Assembly: GCA_947179155.2 (NCBI GenBank)
Contig: OX359267.1
Span: 41,997,792-42,061,791 of the forward strand
Origin: Hedera helix
Lineage: Eukaryota > Streptophyta > Magnoliopsida > Apiales > Araliaceae
DNA: 64,000 nucleotides
Direction: 5' to 3'
Shown: piece by piece, positions 48,005 to 59,212 of the stretch
Layout: every line of letters starts with the position of its first letter
How positions within the stretch are numbered: position 1 is the stretch's first letter
Notes under the pieces: generated by a model
Seen by the model: only the letters and a program-made list of their open reading frames with translations
Databases searched by the model: none
What the model was told of the DNA's origin: nothing
Made by a program: the position numbers and the translations under genes

Positions 48005-48881
48005 CACTGTAAACTTGTAAATGCTTGAGTAATATATATACCAATATTAACGATATTTTCATTCAATGTTTAGCATAAAAATATGAGTTGCTTGTTTAGT
48101 AGTGGTGGTATATAATATGACATTGAGAACTCTTTTTGTGAAACAAAATAAATTGACTAAGTTATTCTTTTATCGTGGAACAGATAAAATAGTAAAAAAA
48201 AAAAATCACAAATATAATTTCAATAAAAACATACAAAAGTCCATGCAAAAAGGATTCAATTCTTGAAATCATGCCGTATTGAGCCCGCCGTTGAATGGAA
48301 CAACCAAGTTAACAATAATTAGCAAATATTTCAAGATATAATTTCTTCTTTTTTTCAAAGAGAAGTTTCACAGCATCCAGTAGGTATTAACAATGAAGGT
48401 AAAGAAATTATTTATATTTAAGCATTTTAGAATTTGTCATTACTTGAGGCCCGACAAAAAAATAAAAAATAAAAACTGAAATCCACTCAACTGATCCCAA
48501 TATAATTATTTAGGCTGGCTTTTGATAGTTTATTATTTTCTGAACTTTGAATCTACAAATTAAAAATCAAAGAAAGTGTCGATTTCATGTTTTGTTGCGG
48601 ACTGCAAAGGTTCCATCTGTTTTGAGATGTTTTACAGTTTGTCATTGCATTTGACGTTATTGATATTCTAGTTATACCTTTGTTTTATATGTTATGTTAG
48701 TTGCTGCTTTTAGTGACCACATACTGCCATTTTCTCCTTTTCTCTCTTGTTGGACTAACAATTTTCATTTGATTTGCATGCTTTCTCTTGCTTATTATTA
48801 ATTCCGTTTGTATATTATTATGTGGACGGAGTAATAATCATATAATTTTATATTCTTAATGTTGAATAACTTTTTGCACAG
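48005..48881. other. Spacer between the ECD and nicotinamidase fragments
   Basis: AT-rich. The first part should be the 3' flank of the ECD fragment. I looked for the first nicotinamidase exon (the VLVD..NGF motif) and did not find it. Confidence 0.5.
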
Positions 48882-49704
48882 GCTCCAAGTGTACCAGATA
48901 ATCAAATTTCTGGTATGGTTGATGAGTCTGTGCGGCTTTCTAGATTGTTCTGTGAAAAGAAATGGCCTATGTTTGCTTTTCTTGATTCTCGTCACCCTGA
49001 TATCCCTGAGCACCCATACCCTCCTCACTGTATTGCCGGAACAGATGAATCGAAATTAGTTCCTGGTACTTTATATCCTGTGCATCAGTTCATTTAGTTG
49101 CTGTAAATTAGCGGCTATACTGGTTGTGGCAATGTGACTTAATTTAGCAATTGACTACGTAGTAATGTTTTCGTCCTCTCATGCTTTTCTTTTCCTACAT
49201 TGCAGCTTTGCAATGGTTAGAGAATGAATCAAATGTAACGCTTCGATGCAAGGATTGTATTGATGGTTTCCTTGGTTCATTGGAGAAAGACAGGTCAAAT
49301 GTCTTCGTAAACAGGGTAAAAACAAATCAGATAAAAGTTGTAAGTATTTCCTGTATTCCAACAAGAACTTCTTAAGCTCTAATTTCACTGTTCCATTGAC
49401 TCTTTGATTGAGTTCTTAACTTCATATACAGTTAGATTATGTTCTATCCCAAAGATAAGATATAAACATTTGTATAATAATTTTTACTTGCAAGTAATTA
49501 TCTATTTTTCCCCGCTAGGTGCTGATCGTAGGGATATGCACGGATATATGTGTTCTAGATTTTGTGTGTTCTACACTATCTGCTAGAAATCGTGGTTTTC
49601 TCTCCCCTCTAGAGGATGTGGTTGTGTATTCCCGTGGATGTGCTACTTATGATCTTCCTGTTCATGTATCCAGGAGCATTAAAGGTGCTCTAGCTCACCC
49701 ACAG
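48882..49704 (+). pseudogene. NIC: Nicotinamidase gene fragment (three internal exons)
   Basis: Exons 48882-49065, 49206-49339 and 49519-49704 join in frame to 168 codons: MVDESVRLSRLFCEKKWP, HPDIPEHPYPPHCIAGTDESKLVP, ALQWLENESNVTL, KDCIDGFLGSLEKD, and the active-site Cys segment VGICTDICVLDFVCSTLSARN, then DVVVYSRGCATYDLPVH. Nicotinamidases convert nicotinamide to nicotinate in NAD salvage. The first exon, which carries the catalytic Asp, and the last exon (the family's ELMHH..GLY end) are absent from the flanking DNA, so no functional enzyme can be made from this copy. All splice sites are preserved, and the changed residues (Cys in LRCKDC, Arg in VNRVK) suggest relaxed constraint. Confidence 0.85.
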
Positions 49705-51242
49705 GTATGTGATTATTTCAGTACATACATTTTTTGGTATGCTGTGATTGTATGTTGGTATGCTGAGGTTAGGTAAAATGACTAATAAATAAATCTTAAA
49801 TCTTCTCTTTTTCAATCGATATGAAATCTCAGTGTAACAAATTAGGAAAGCTAGTAGTTTTGTTATATTTGGGTATCACGACCTCATCCTTCTCTAAAAC
49901 AATGTCAGTACAATAGGAGACATAGTCTTATTCTTACTTTGACCATTTTATTGTGGCTCTTAAACCACGTCTTTCCTTGTGCTGCCCTTTGGTTTGGTCA
50001 CTGTGGCTTAAGTTGGATTATGTAGATTCATTTACTTGAAGCAGTTTCACCTGAAGTTTAATGCATGTTACTGCTTGTCAGTGCTTTGGTGGAACCTTCA
50101 AATGATAAACAACATACATGAACAAGCATAATCAAGTATGTGTAGTAGAGTGACCGGTACTCGCACCAGAATAAGTAGAGAAAATTCTTAGGGTCGGTAT
50201 TTTTTTATGATATGCTGCCATTTAATGAGTATAGAGTATGTGTCAATCTGAACTAGAATTGTTAGAAGATGAATGAAAATCAAATTAAGTAGCATGAAGA
50301 AAATGGTTGATGTAACTTTGCAAGTCTAGCAGTTGAACTGAGAAAATAGTGACTGTGATACCTTAATTTGAGAAACATGTTCTACGAGAAAGGTTAGCTG
50401 TTATATAGAGATCTAAAATCTAAGAGGAAAAGTAGACAACCACCGGACAAACGAGTTTAATTTATTTGTTCTTTTGAAGCCAAAGGAGGCTGTCAGACTT
50501 AACCCTTGAGTTTCTAGAACTAGAACTAGAAGCCAAAGTTTCTTGTAAACCTGTGAAAATATGTGCTTTTGATTGGTCAGATTTTTCTTGTGAGTTGAGT
50601 CGTTTCTATATGGAAATGCTATTATTGCGTCCAAGTTTTATCTAAATTATATACACATCAATTATTAAAAAGATATTCATTCTTGTTCTTGGAACCTAAC
50701 AAGTACAACCAGTAGGTAAGTATACCTTGTCATCAACATCTTTGAAGACCAGGTGATCATAGCTTCAGGATTGTAGGCCATTTTTAAACGTATCTACCGG
50801 ATTCATTCTGAAGTAGTTCCTGACAGGGGCAGTGGAGCACAGAAGTTAAGAACAAATCTGATTTACATTAAAACTCCAATGATATCTTTCTGTTGGTTTC
50901 AAAATATGTCTTAGTAAAATCGTACTAGCTCGTAATTTGGTTGATCCGTCTTTGTATAAGGAGTCTTGATTGCATTATTTATGGTTTGAGGAGACGTAAT
51001 GCGCATGAAAATGTATCTGCTGGAATTGATGAATTTACTCACAAATGAATATTGATCTAAGAAAATAAATGTACGCTTCAAAAATAAGCTTACTCCCCTA
51101 ATCTTCAAGGGAGAAGTCACACGAATACCATTTGTCCTCTACCTAGATTTCATCTACAAGACCACCCCTTCTTTCACCCTCACACTAAGAGAAAAGTGAA
51201 GAAGAAATCAGGAAAAATTACATATGAAGGGCAGCGCTCAGA
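49705..51242. other. Spacer between the nicotinamidase fragment and NET2 gene
   Basis: No exon recognised. It may include what was the intron after the last preserved nicotinamidase exon; the right end is the 3' flank of the minus-strand NET2 gene. Confidence 0.45.
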
Positions 51243-54200
51243 TCACGATGTATATTTTCTGTTATAATGTATGTAAGAAAGGATTGATTGCTTTTTCTTT
51301 TTTTCTTTAACCCCAAAGATAAATGAGCGTAAAGGAATCCGAGGCCGGGTATTACTCCTCAATGTTGGTTTTGATTCTGTAAGTCCAAAGTCCTCATCTA
51401 ACTTTGCTAGAGTCTTCTCGGTTTCAGTTCGGAGACTGGTTACATGATCTATAGCTGCTAGCAGTTCCTCATTTACCTTCTTGTTTTCTTGCTTCATGTT
51501 CAAAACCTCACCTTGGAACTTTGCAGCTTGATGACTTGTGAACGTGATCTCGTCTTCCTCAACACCCTCCTTCAAGGCTGCTGTTATTGCTTCTTGAATG
51601 GTGCATAAGGACGAGAATCTGCGTTGCATTTCATCTTTCAGTGACTCACTTTGTTCTAACCACACTTTTAATTCAGTCTTTATCTCGCTAAGGTGCTTGT
51701 AAACTGCCCGAACATCTGATTTATGGTCCGACTTAAGCTCTGACTTAACTTCTGAAGTTGTAAACATTGATGTGTTTGACTTTCCCTCTGACTTCTTTAC
51801 TTCTTTTGGTGTCTTAAATTTTGTTATTTCAGCCTGTAAATCATGGATCTCGGTTCTGAATTTCTGTACCTGATGGAATGTAGTACTGAACCTTAACCAG
51901 AAATCCAGATTCTCGTCTAGTATTGTGTCAATATTACCCCTGAGCTTTTCCTCCACGGGTGACATGGTTTGAGGTGGATTAATCAATAACTTGATTTCTT
52001 CCTCGTCTTCCTCTGTTCGAGGCCTATATAAATCTTCACTTTCAGCCTCGTCTTTTGCTTCAGGCGGGTCTCCAGATTTTGCTTGCTCAGGGTTCAGTTT
52101 ATTTCGTAAAGATTGAATCTCTTTGTCCTTCTTGGCAACAGCATTTTTCAGTTCTCGTACCTGAACTGTTGTTTCAAAGAGGGCATCATTTTTCTTCTCC
52201 TCGTCAATCAGCTTCTTCTTGATTTCTTTATAATTCCTGAGAATTGTAGTGTATTCTTTCATAAGAATCTTTTCTTTATCTTCCAACCCATTCAAAAGAA
52301 TCTGCTGCCAATTTAGTTCCTCATCAGACTCGTTATCTTTCCCATCCTCTGCCTTTTGTGGTTCGATGTCGCTAGACTTCTCCGTGGTTAGGGACGAACC
52401 TTCCTTCTTCTCAGCCTTGTCGTGTTGTTTTTCGACCCGACTTGTTTCAGATTTCCCATGAGATTCTCTGTCTTCTCCCTTTTGATACTTAACAGGCGAT
52501 GTGCTGATATTCTGCTCAGTTTCATTCGGTTTTTCCTCTGTTCTAGAAGTTTTGGAGCTTACCGCACTATCACCACCTTTTCCTGTGTTTTTATCATCCA
52601 ATGCTTCTTCTGATTTTCCTTCAATGTTGGAACCTGTAGCCTCGCCCTCTTCATCTGGTTTCACGCTTTGGAGTTTCTCCGACAGTTCATCAAGACTATA
52701 ATGAGCTTTACTAAAATGCATTTGGAGGCTAGTATTTTGAGTTACAACATTCTGGTTCAAACTCTGAACTCGTCGTAATTTTTCCTCCAATACCTTCACC
52801 CGGTTGCTCAAATTGTGCGTGCCATCTACCAGACTTGCCTTGTCGTCTTCCAAGCCTCGGATTTGTGACTGAAGATCATCGGAGTCTGTTCTTAACCTAC
52901 CAATAAGAACAGTCTGCGATGAAACTGAACTTTCTAGGCTGATCACCTTATTCACAAGATTATCAATTTTCTCAGCTAGTTCTGTCACGGTGAGCGACCC
53001 ATTGAACCCCGCCTCAAGTTTTTCTTTGAACTTTTCCTGTAGTATCTGCAGTTTCTGTCCCTCGGGGCCAATACCATCTTTGTTAAAGCCTTTCAACTCT
53101 TCCCCTAATATCCCGGGATCAAAATTCTCATCCACTGTTTCATCATCAGTACTTTCATCAGGAAAAAACTCCTGCTTGAGTGACTTCAGCCTTCGACGAG
53201 CTTCCTCAATCTTTTTGTTCTCTGCTCTTGCTTCTTCCGAAGATTTCTCTTGCTTATCCTGCAGCTGCGCCAACGTCTCCTGGCACGACTTCAACGCTGC
53301 TTCAGCCATCAAAGTCCGTGCAACATGATCCTCAATCACCGAGCCTACACCACCAAACTCATCTTCCAACATGCCAACCTTTTCTTGCTTTTCCTTGATT
53401 TCATTCTCAATCCCCCGGTACTTGGAAAGCCCAGTTTCGTAAGAACTCTTCACAAACTCCTTCACAGTCTGCAAGGCCAGAATATCTTTCTGAAGCTTGT
53501 CAATCTCTTCAACCGCCTCACTTTTCGTCAAACCAGATTTATTAGGCATAATCTTAGTATATGCTGGTTTTTTCTTGGCTTGCAGTTTCTTCGAGGCATT
53601 TGATATGATACCCCTTAAAGCTTTATTTTGAACCTGTGGTGGGGCTTTTGGTAGATTTGGAGCTGGCCCTTGTGGAAATTTCTTTTGAGGTTTGGGAGAA
53701 TTATAATCATCTTCATCATCCATAGCAAACTGGACTTGCTCTGGGAAGCAACTAGCAATGGTGGTATTGGCATTTTGTAGCTCTGTCGATAAGCTGTCGT
53801 ATCGTTCTGCCAAGGCTCGAAAAGCGCGATAAGATTCTTCGACAAATTGTATAAGCTCTGGTCTTTTTTTGTAGTACATTTCTGCACGCTTGGCGAAGGA
53901 GTCTCCATCTTCTTGAATGAGCTTAAGGGTGTATTCCACCTTCTCTTCCATGTCTACAATATTAAAGAACTCGGTGAGACTAGTATATGAAGGTGTTCAA
54001 ATTGGATGTACTTGTTGAATGATTTGAAGGTAAATCAAAGGTAGGAAGATGAAAAAAATTAGAAGAACTAGGCTTTTATTAAATTTACACAAGTGTGTGG
54101 ATTTGTTTTTTGTTCTTTTTTGTTTTCTCCATTTTGATTGATCTTAGGTGAGGTTTGGTCTGTGGAATAGAAATTTGATTTAATACAATAATCCACGTAA

Positions 54201-55261
54201 TATAATAAAGTTGTAATGTAATAATAAAAAGTTATTACCGCATATTTATTTGGTTGCTTCTTGATATTTGTATAGTAATTATAATATTATTGCATTATGT
54301 TCAAAATTGTGTTTGTTTCATTAGATTATACGATTTTATATGTAAGAATAAAGTAAATTGTAAATTAAAATGTCAAATCAGTTGTAATTATTATTATTTT
54401 GTCTTTTATAACCTATTGTATTATGAATTTAATGGGTCAATACATTAATTGAAATATATAATGAAAAACTTAAAAATTGATATAATAGTACATGCAACAA
54501 ATGAATCAAATATAATAAATGTCACATCAATGTAATAGCCTATTATATTACACAACTTTAAAATTGATTTGACGCGAACCAAATATCATCTTAATATACA
54601 AGTCATTCCAACATTTTCTAATAACCAAGTAGGAGGTGGTATTACACTGAAATTAGAAGCCAAAAATTCTATAATCTTAAAAACAAAATTCAGTTTCTTG
54701 GCCACAGATTCTGCCCAAAGTGGGCATAGCAAATACAAACCTTTTCACCCTTTTCCCTTTTCTTGAAAATACAATCAGGACCGTAAGTATGCTTTAAACA
54801 CTACATCTTCAACTATAAAATCATATCAGATAATCCATCGATTTACAAATTAAATTCACAATTTCAGATTATATAGCACCTTTATTTCTATATTGAAAGT
54901 CTAGTATTCTGTCTGTTATCAATAATCTCTCTGTAATTTTAGTTAATAAAAAGACATATATAACCAAAAAAAGAACTTTTGAATGTACAAGGCATGCATG
55001 AATCAACAAACAAATCGAGAATTTAAGACTGGAAGAACACATGTATGTAGTATATATGGGTGTTTATATTTATATTACAGTAAACCAAATTATAGAGCAC
55101 TGGAACACAAATTATCATATAAACATATATGTGTGTGATATATCGATGAAATTAAGAATGGAAAAACCTTGGAGGCTTTGTTCGAGCCATTTAGATTGCT
55201 TAGTTCTAATGTGACTAGCCCACCACCAGGAATATGCATTGCTTGCAGCTCTCTGTAACAT
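51243..55261 (-). CDS. NET2: NETWORKED protein, NET2 type (NAB actin-binding domain, coiled coil)
   Basis: Two exons on the minus strand, 55168-55261 and 51243-53953, join in frame to 934 codons. The N-terminal ~85 residues form the NAB (KIP1-like) domain, split by the 1.2-kb intron: SNAYSWWWASHIRTKQSKWLEQSL, then EYTLKLIQEDGDSFAKRAEMYYKKRPELI. The rest is a long, highly charged coiled coil with a Lys/Glu/Ser-rich middle (~430-560) and ends with the conserved RIPLRSFIFGV motif. NET proteins bind F-actin at membranes; NET2 members are known from pollen, so pollen or pollen-tube expression is likely but inferred. The C-terminus after that motif is short and basic (~25 residues), shorter than I recall for the family, possibly a slight truncation. 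The ATG is set by the conserved MLQRAASNAYSWWW start. Confidence 0.92.
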
Positions 55262-57800
55262 CTCTCCGCTCAACTTGTTGATCTGTTTTTTACCCCTTCT
55301 CTCTCTCTTTCTTTCTGCTGACAAGAAAAATAAAAATATATATAGATATATGGAAACTATATATGTATATATTTCTCCCCCTAAACAACTGCAGGGATCC
55401 AATCTGAGGCCAGGAAGAAAGAGATTTAAGAGAGAGTATTAAACAATCTGAAGAGCTATTAATTTAGATTTATTTAATTTTTTTTAAAAAATGAAGTTTC
55501 TTTTGAGAAAAAGATGCTCCCACATGCAGGAAACAAGGCAAGAGATAGAGAATGGATGCGAAGGGCACTAACACGTTATAGAGGTTCATGGTTGGGAGGT
55601 CCTTTCTCCCGCGATAATAACGTACCACCCTTTACATTATTATTTGCTTATATATTTATATAAATATAAATGAATATGAAACCTTAATAAGAATTTTATT
55701 CAACTTCTTATTTATGTTTTTTCGACATTATGATTTGATGAGGCCATATATAAACATAATACTTTCAGTAATTATTCTTGATATAAAATTTTAAGATGAA
55801 AAATTAGTATAGAAAAAGACATATTAGACAAGTAAGTAATCATTAATCAATCATACATAAATAATGCATGATCACCGAACATGAATTCCTTGAACTAAAT
55901 TGAATTTCACAACTCTAAGATCTCTCGGTTCATTAAGCACCGAAAGACCAAAATATATGAAAAATATTATGGTAACCATTCCAACCTTCTGAGTACAAAT
56001 GGGCTGGCATACGATCTTCCCCACACTTCACTAATTCTGCATTTGTTTGCACTTAATGAGGTGCTTAATGGGTGCATCTCTTATTCGGTCGGGATGTACT
56101 AGTATTAGCCATGTTTGTCTTTTTAGCGTAAATCATCATATGATACAGCTCCTATTAATAGTCAGCATCGAGATCTAGCGCTTGATGCTTAGAAAAAACA
56201 GACATATGAAACACTCCAATCCAATAGCCATGCAGCCTACTGCAACATTAAAGAACTGTTTCTTATATCATCACAACATTGAGGAACTACATATGGTGCA
56301 ACTTTTACATGCGTGCTCGTGAAGTTGAGACCAAGAAAAAGATTGAATACCCAGTCGGTCAAAAAAACAATATGAAACTGAAAGGCCTAATTTCTTACTG
56401 CAATGCCCTTCAGCAACCAAGAACGAAAAATCACGAGGTATACTGACTAAAGAACCGAGGAAAGTGACAATGAAAAAAGCCATTAGCATCACCAAATGAC
56501 CTTTATTCATCACTTCCTACCATCTGCCTATAAGTGGTAAGGGCCACATGACGTGTCACAGCGTGCGCAATACTGATCTCATCAGTGCACATGCTAAAGG
56601 TCCCAATAAAAGACAATAACCCCCACGAGCGGTGGCCTAATGTGATGTTCATTCTGTTTATGTTAATTGGGCAAACAAGAAACAAAATTTTCACCGGCAG
56701 AAGAGAATCATTTATTTTTCTGCTATTCATGGCGCTATTTTATAGGCACAAAAGACAATGCAACATTCGGAACTGCAGACATCAATGATTACATGCAGCA
56801 TGTGTAAGGGATAATAACTAGGACAGTAAATTCAGAAGATCACAGCGACCATGAATTTGAAGAATTTAATGCCCCTGCAGATCACAGCAAAAATCAAGTA
56901 CAGTGAAGGGCCTAATTCTAAATCTTGATGGGAAACCTTAAATATCGGATGGTGAGGTCAATGTTCACCACCATTAAAAGCTTTAGAGAAAATTAAACAG
57001 TGAAGAGGTAAGAGAAGTTGTCACCTTCCTTAACTGGGCAAGGAGCATATGTCACTGCATCCATTACTGGTTTGTAACTGCAAAAACTAAGATATTGAAA
57101 ATACACACAAATCTCTAGCTTTCAACAAATGCACCCTTTCAAGCACGCTCGGGAATCACACACAAAAGTAACTTTCAGCTTTCAGATGCAAGATAAGAAC
57201 ATTCAGAAGGCGAACATAATAGACTCCAAAAAGAAATCACAGTTTAGTAGAAAGATCGTTGTATTATATAACGGGGAACAAAAAAGTGCTAGCCCATGAA
57301 TTCACACCTTTAGAGTGCAGAAGGGAATTATTTACAGCTGCAGTGAGCAAGCATGACATACATGTCTTACATATTCACAGTAGCGGAATGTACATTAAAG
57401 AATCAGAGCATTGTATGTCAAGTTTACCTCCTTCAACGGCGTACATAAGCTTAACCCCTTATAACCCAATAAACATGAGATAATGCGCTGGAAAACTGTA
57501 AGATGATGAGCCTTCGTCGTGGTTTCGTTAAATCAAGGGTGTTCACTCTGGCTTCTCACCAATATGCATAATCCTCCATTTAGATGGATATTGATCTTCT
57601 GCAGTCCACATTGCCATACAAAATGTTGATGTAGAAGCTAATAACATTTCCACTGTTCTATTTTCTTTTTCTTATTTTTATTTTCTTTTGTATGTTTTTT
57701 GATTACTTCAACTTTGAACACTAACTCATGGAACATGATTGGTCAGATTGATCTCCACGCCATGAAGTACTTGAGCAAGAGCCAAGCATATACACAGGCT
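55262..57800. other. Intergenic: NET2 5' flank and 3' flank of the small unknown gene
   Basis: No gene with support. Short minus-strand frames near 57537-57637 and 56997-57080 look mildly exon-like (acceptor followed by ~30 open codons) but match no family and lack donor-linked partners. Confidence 0.45.
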
Positions 57801-59212
57801 TTAGAAATTTTGAAGAGAAGAAAGCAACTGCTGCATGTTCTTCTGGCTCTCTACATATCCAAACAAAAAGCAGGAAAAGTTCAGAATGATTTACAAGCCA
57901 GAGGAATATAAGCATATAAATGAAAACATATTTTACTTTCATCAGCAAGAAGAAACATATTTAAAATTTAGGTAAAAAGTACACTGCCAAGGAGTTATTC
58001 TTAATCATATATTGCGAAAGAGTATTAACATTGATAAATCTCAAGGGTTGTGCTACACTGTGAAGAGATACTAGTTATGCAGGACAAAATGCAGTTAAAC
58101 AACCAAAATTTGATCCATTGAGCTAATCAAATTGTTTAAAAGATCATAATCCTCAAAAACAAAAAAAACAAAAAAATGCCACGTAGATTGAATTTGGTGG
58201 TTGTTTAGCCTACCGCCCCAATTTCATGAGGATTATGAGTCAGGATCCCCACCTACACAAACAAATTGTTGGTAAAACTCCCAAAACAGAGTAGAGAAAA
58301 AGATATCTAGTGATCCCAGGGATCCTGTGGCCATTAATTAGAATTGGAGATGTCCCATAATCGTCTTTTCTCATACACCGCACCCCATAGTTCTGAACAT
58401 CATTATGATATTTCGAACTGTACATACAGTTGACAGGTATCTTTTCTTTAGAGTAAAAGACAATTTGGCATCCCCTAACAAAACACATTCACACAGGCTA
58501 AGCAACAGAACTAGGGAACTCATGACTGCAGCTCCATTGTCACGCTAATGCCATATTCAAATTTTAAGATCAAGCTAGAACAATTCAACACAAACAAGGA
58601 TCAGATCATACATGAAAAAAGGGACCAACCAGACATTTAGACAAGCAGTGAAGGAAATGAATTTGATTTTTTTTGATAATTAGATCACACAAACACTAAA
58701 ATGAGAAGCAAATAATTTGAACTAGAAAAAGAAAAAGGATTCTTACCAACTAAGTACTCATCTGGGAAATTGTTGAAAGCAGTCAAGAGCTGATCATTTG
58801 GCTCCTTCTCCGATTCCTTGACATCATTTCTATAGCAACGGACCAGCACAGCAAAACTATTATCAACCTCATCATCACTCTGGAAATCAGGGGCGTGTGG
58901 TTCCAGCCACCCAATTGACCAGTCCGAATCATCGGATTCAGAAGCCGACAAACAAACACCATCTGATGGTACCAACACAACATCATACTCTTTATCAATT
59001 CTCCTTTCTTCCCTACTCTGCCATTTCTTCTTAACCTTTCTACTTGGAGAAGCCATCTTGTCCCCCTTAACAGATGGAAATTTCACAGAATCCATTTCCC
59101 TCAATCCAAAACCCCAATCAGAAGCAGAATTTAGAGTAGACTCATTAGGCACAGGCTCTTTCTCTTTCCCACCCCAAACCCACCACGAGAAACGAGTTAA
59201 AGGGACAGCCAT
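57801..59212 (-). CDS. Conserved small plant protein of unknown function
   Basis: Exon 58747-59212 begins with ATG and encodes MAVPLTRFSWWVWGGKEKE, a basic stretch (SRKVKKKWQSREERRIDKEY), then an acidic Ser-rich segment (SASESDDSDWSIGWLEPHAPDF) and FPDEYLV. A 50-nt last exon, 57801-57850, restores frame and ends QKNMQQLLSSLQNF plus stop, giving 171 codons. The N-terminal WWVWGG and central DWSIGWLEPHAPDFQSDDE motifs look conserved as in small uncharacterised plant proteins, but I cannot name a domain. The last exon is chosen on phase, splice sites and a plausible C-terminus; another phase-compatible exon lies at about 57537-57637. No membrane segment or signal peptide is evident. Confidence 0.65.

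Noticed and set aside
52113..53603. Several plus-strand ORFs opposite the NET2 coiled coil
   Set aside because: Antisense shadows of a long charged coding exon.
56997..57080. Possible minus-strand exon YKPVMDAVTYAPC...
   Set aside because: About 28 open codons after a plausible acceptor, but no upstream partner exon and no family match; chance cannot be excluded.
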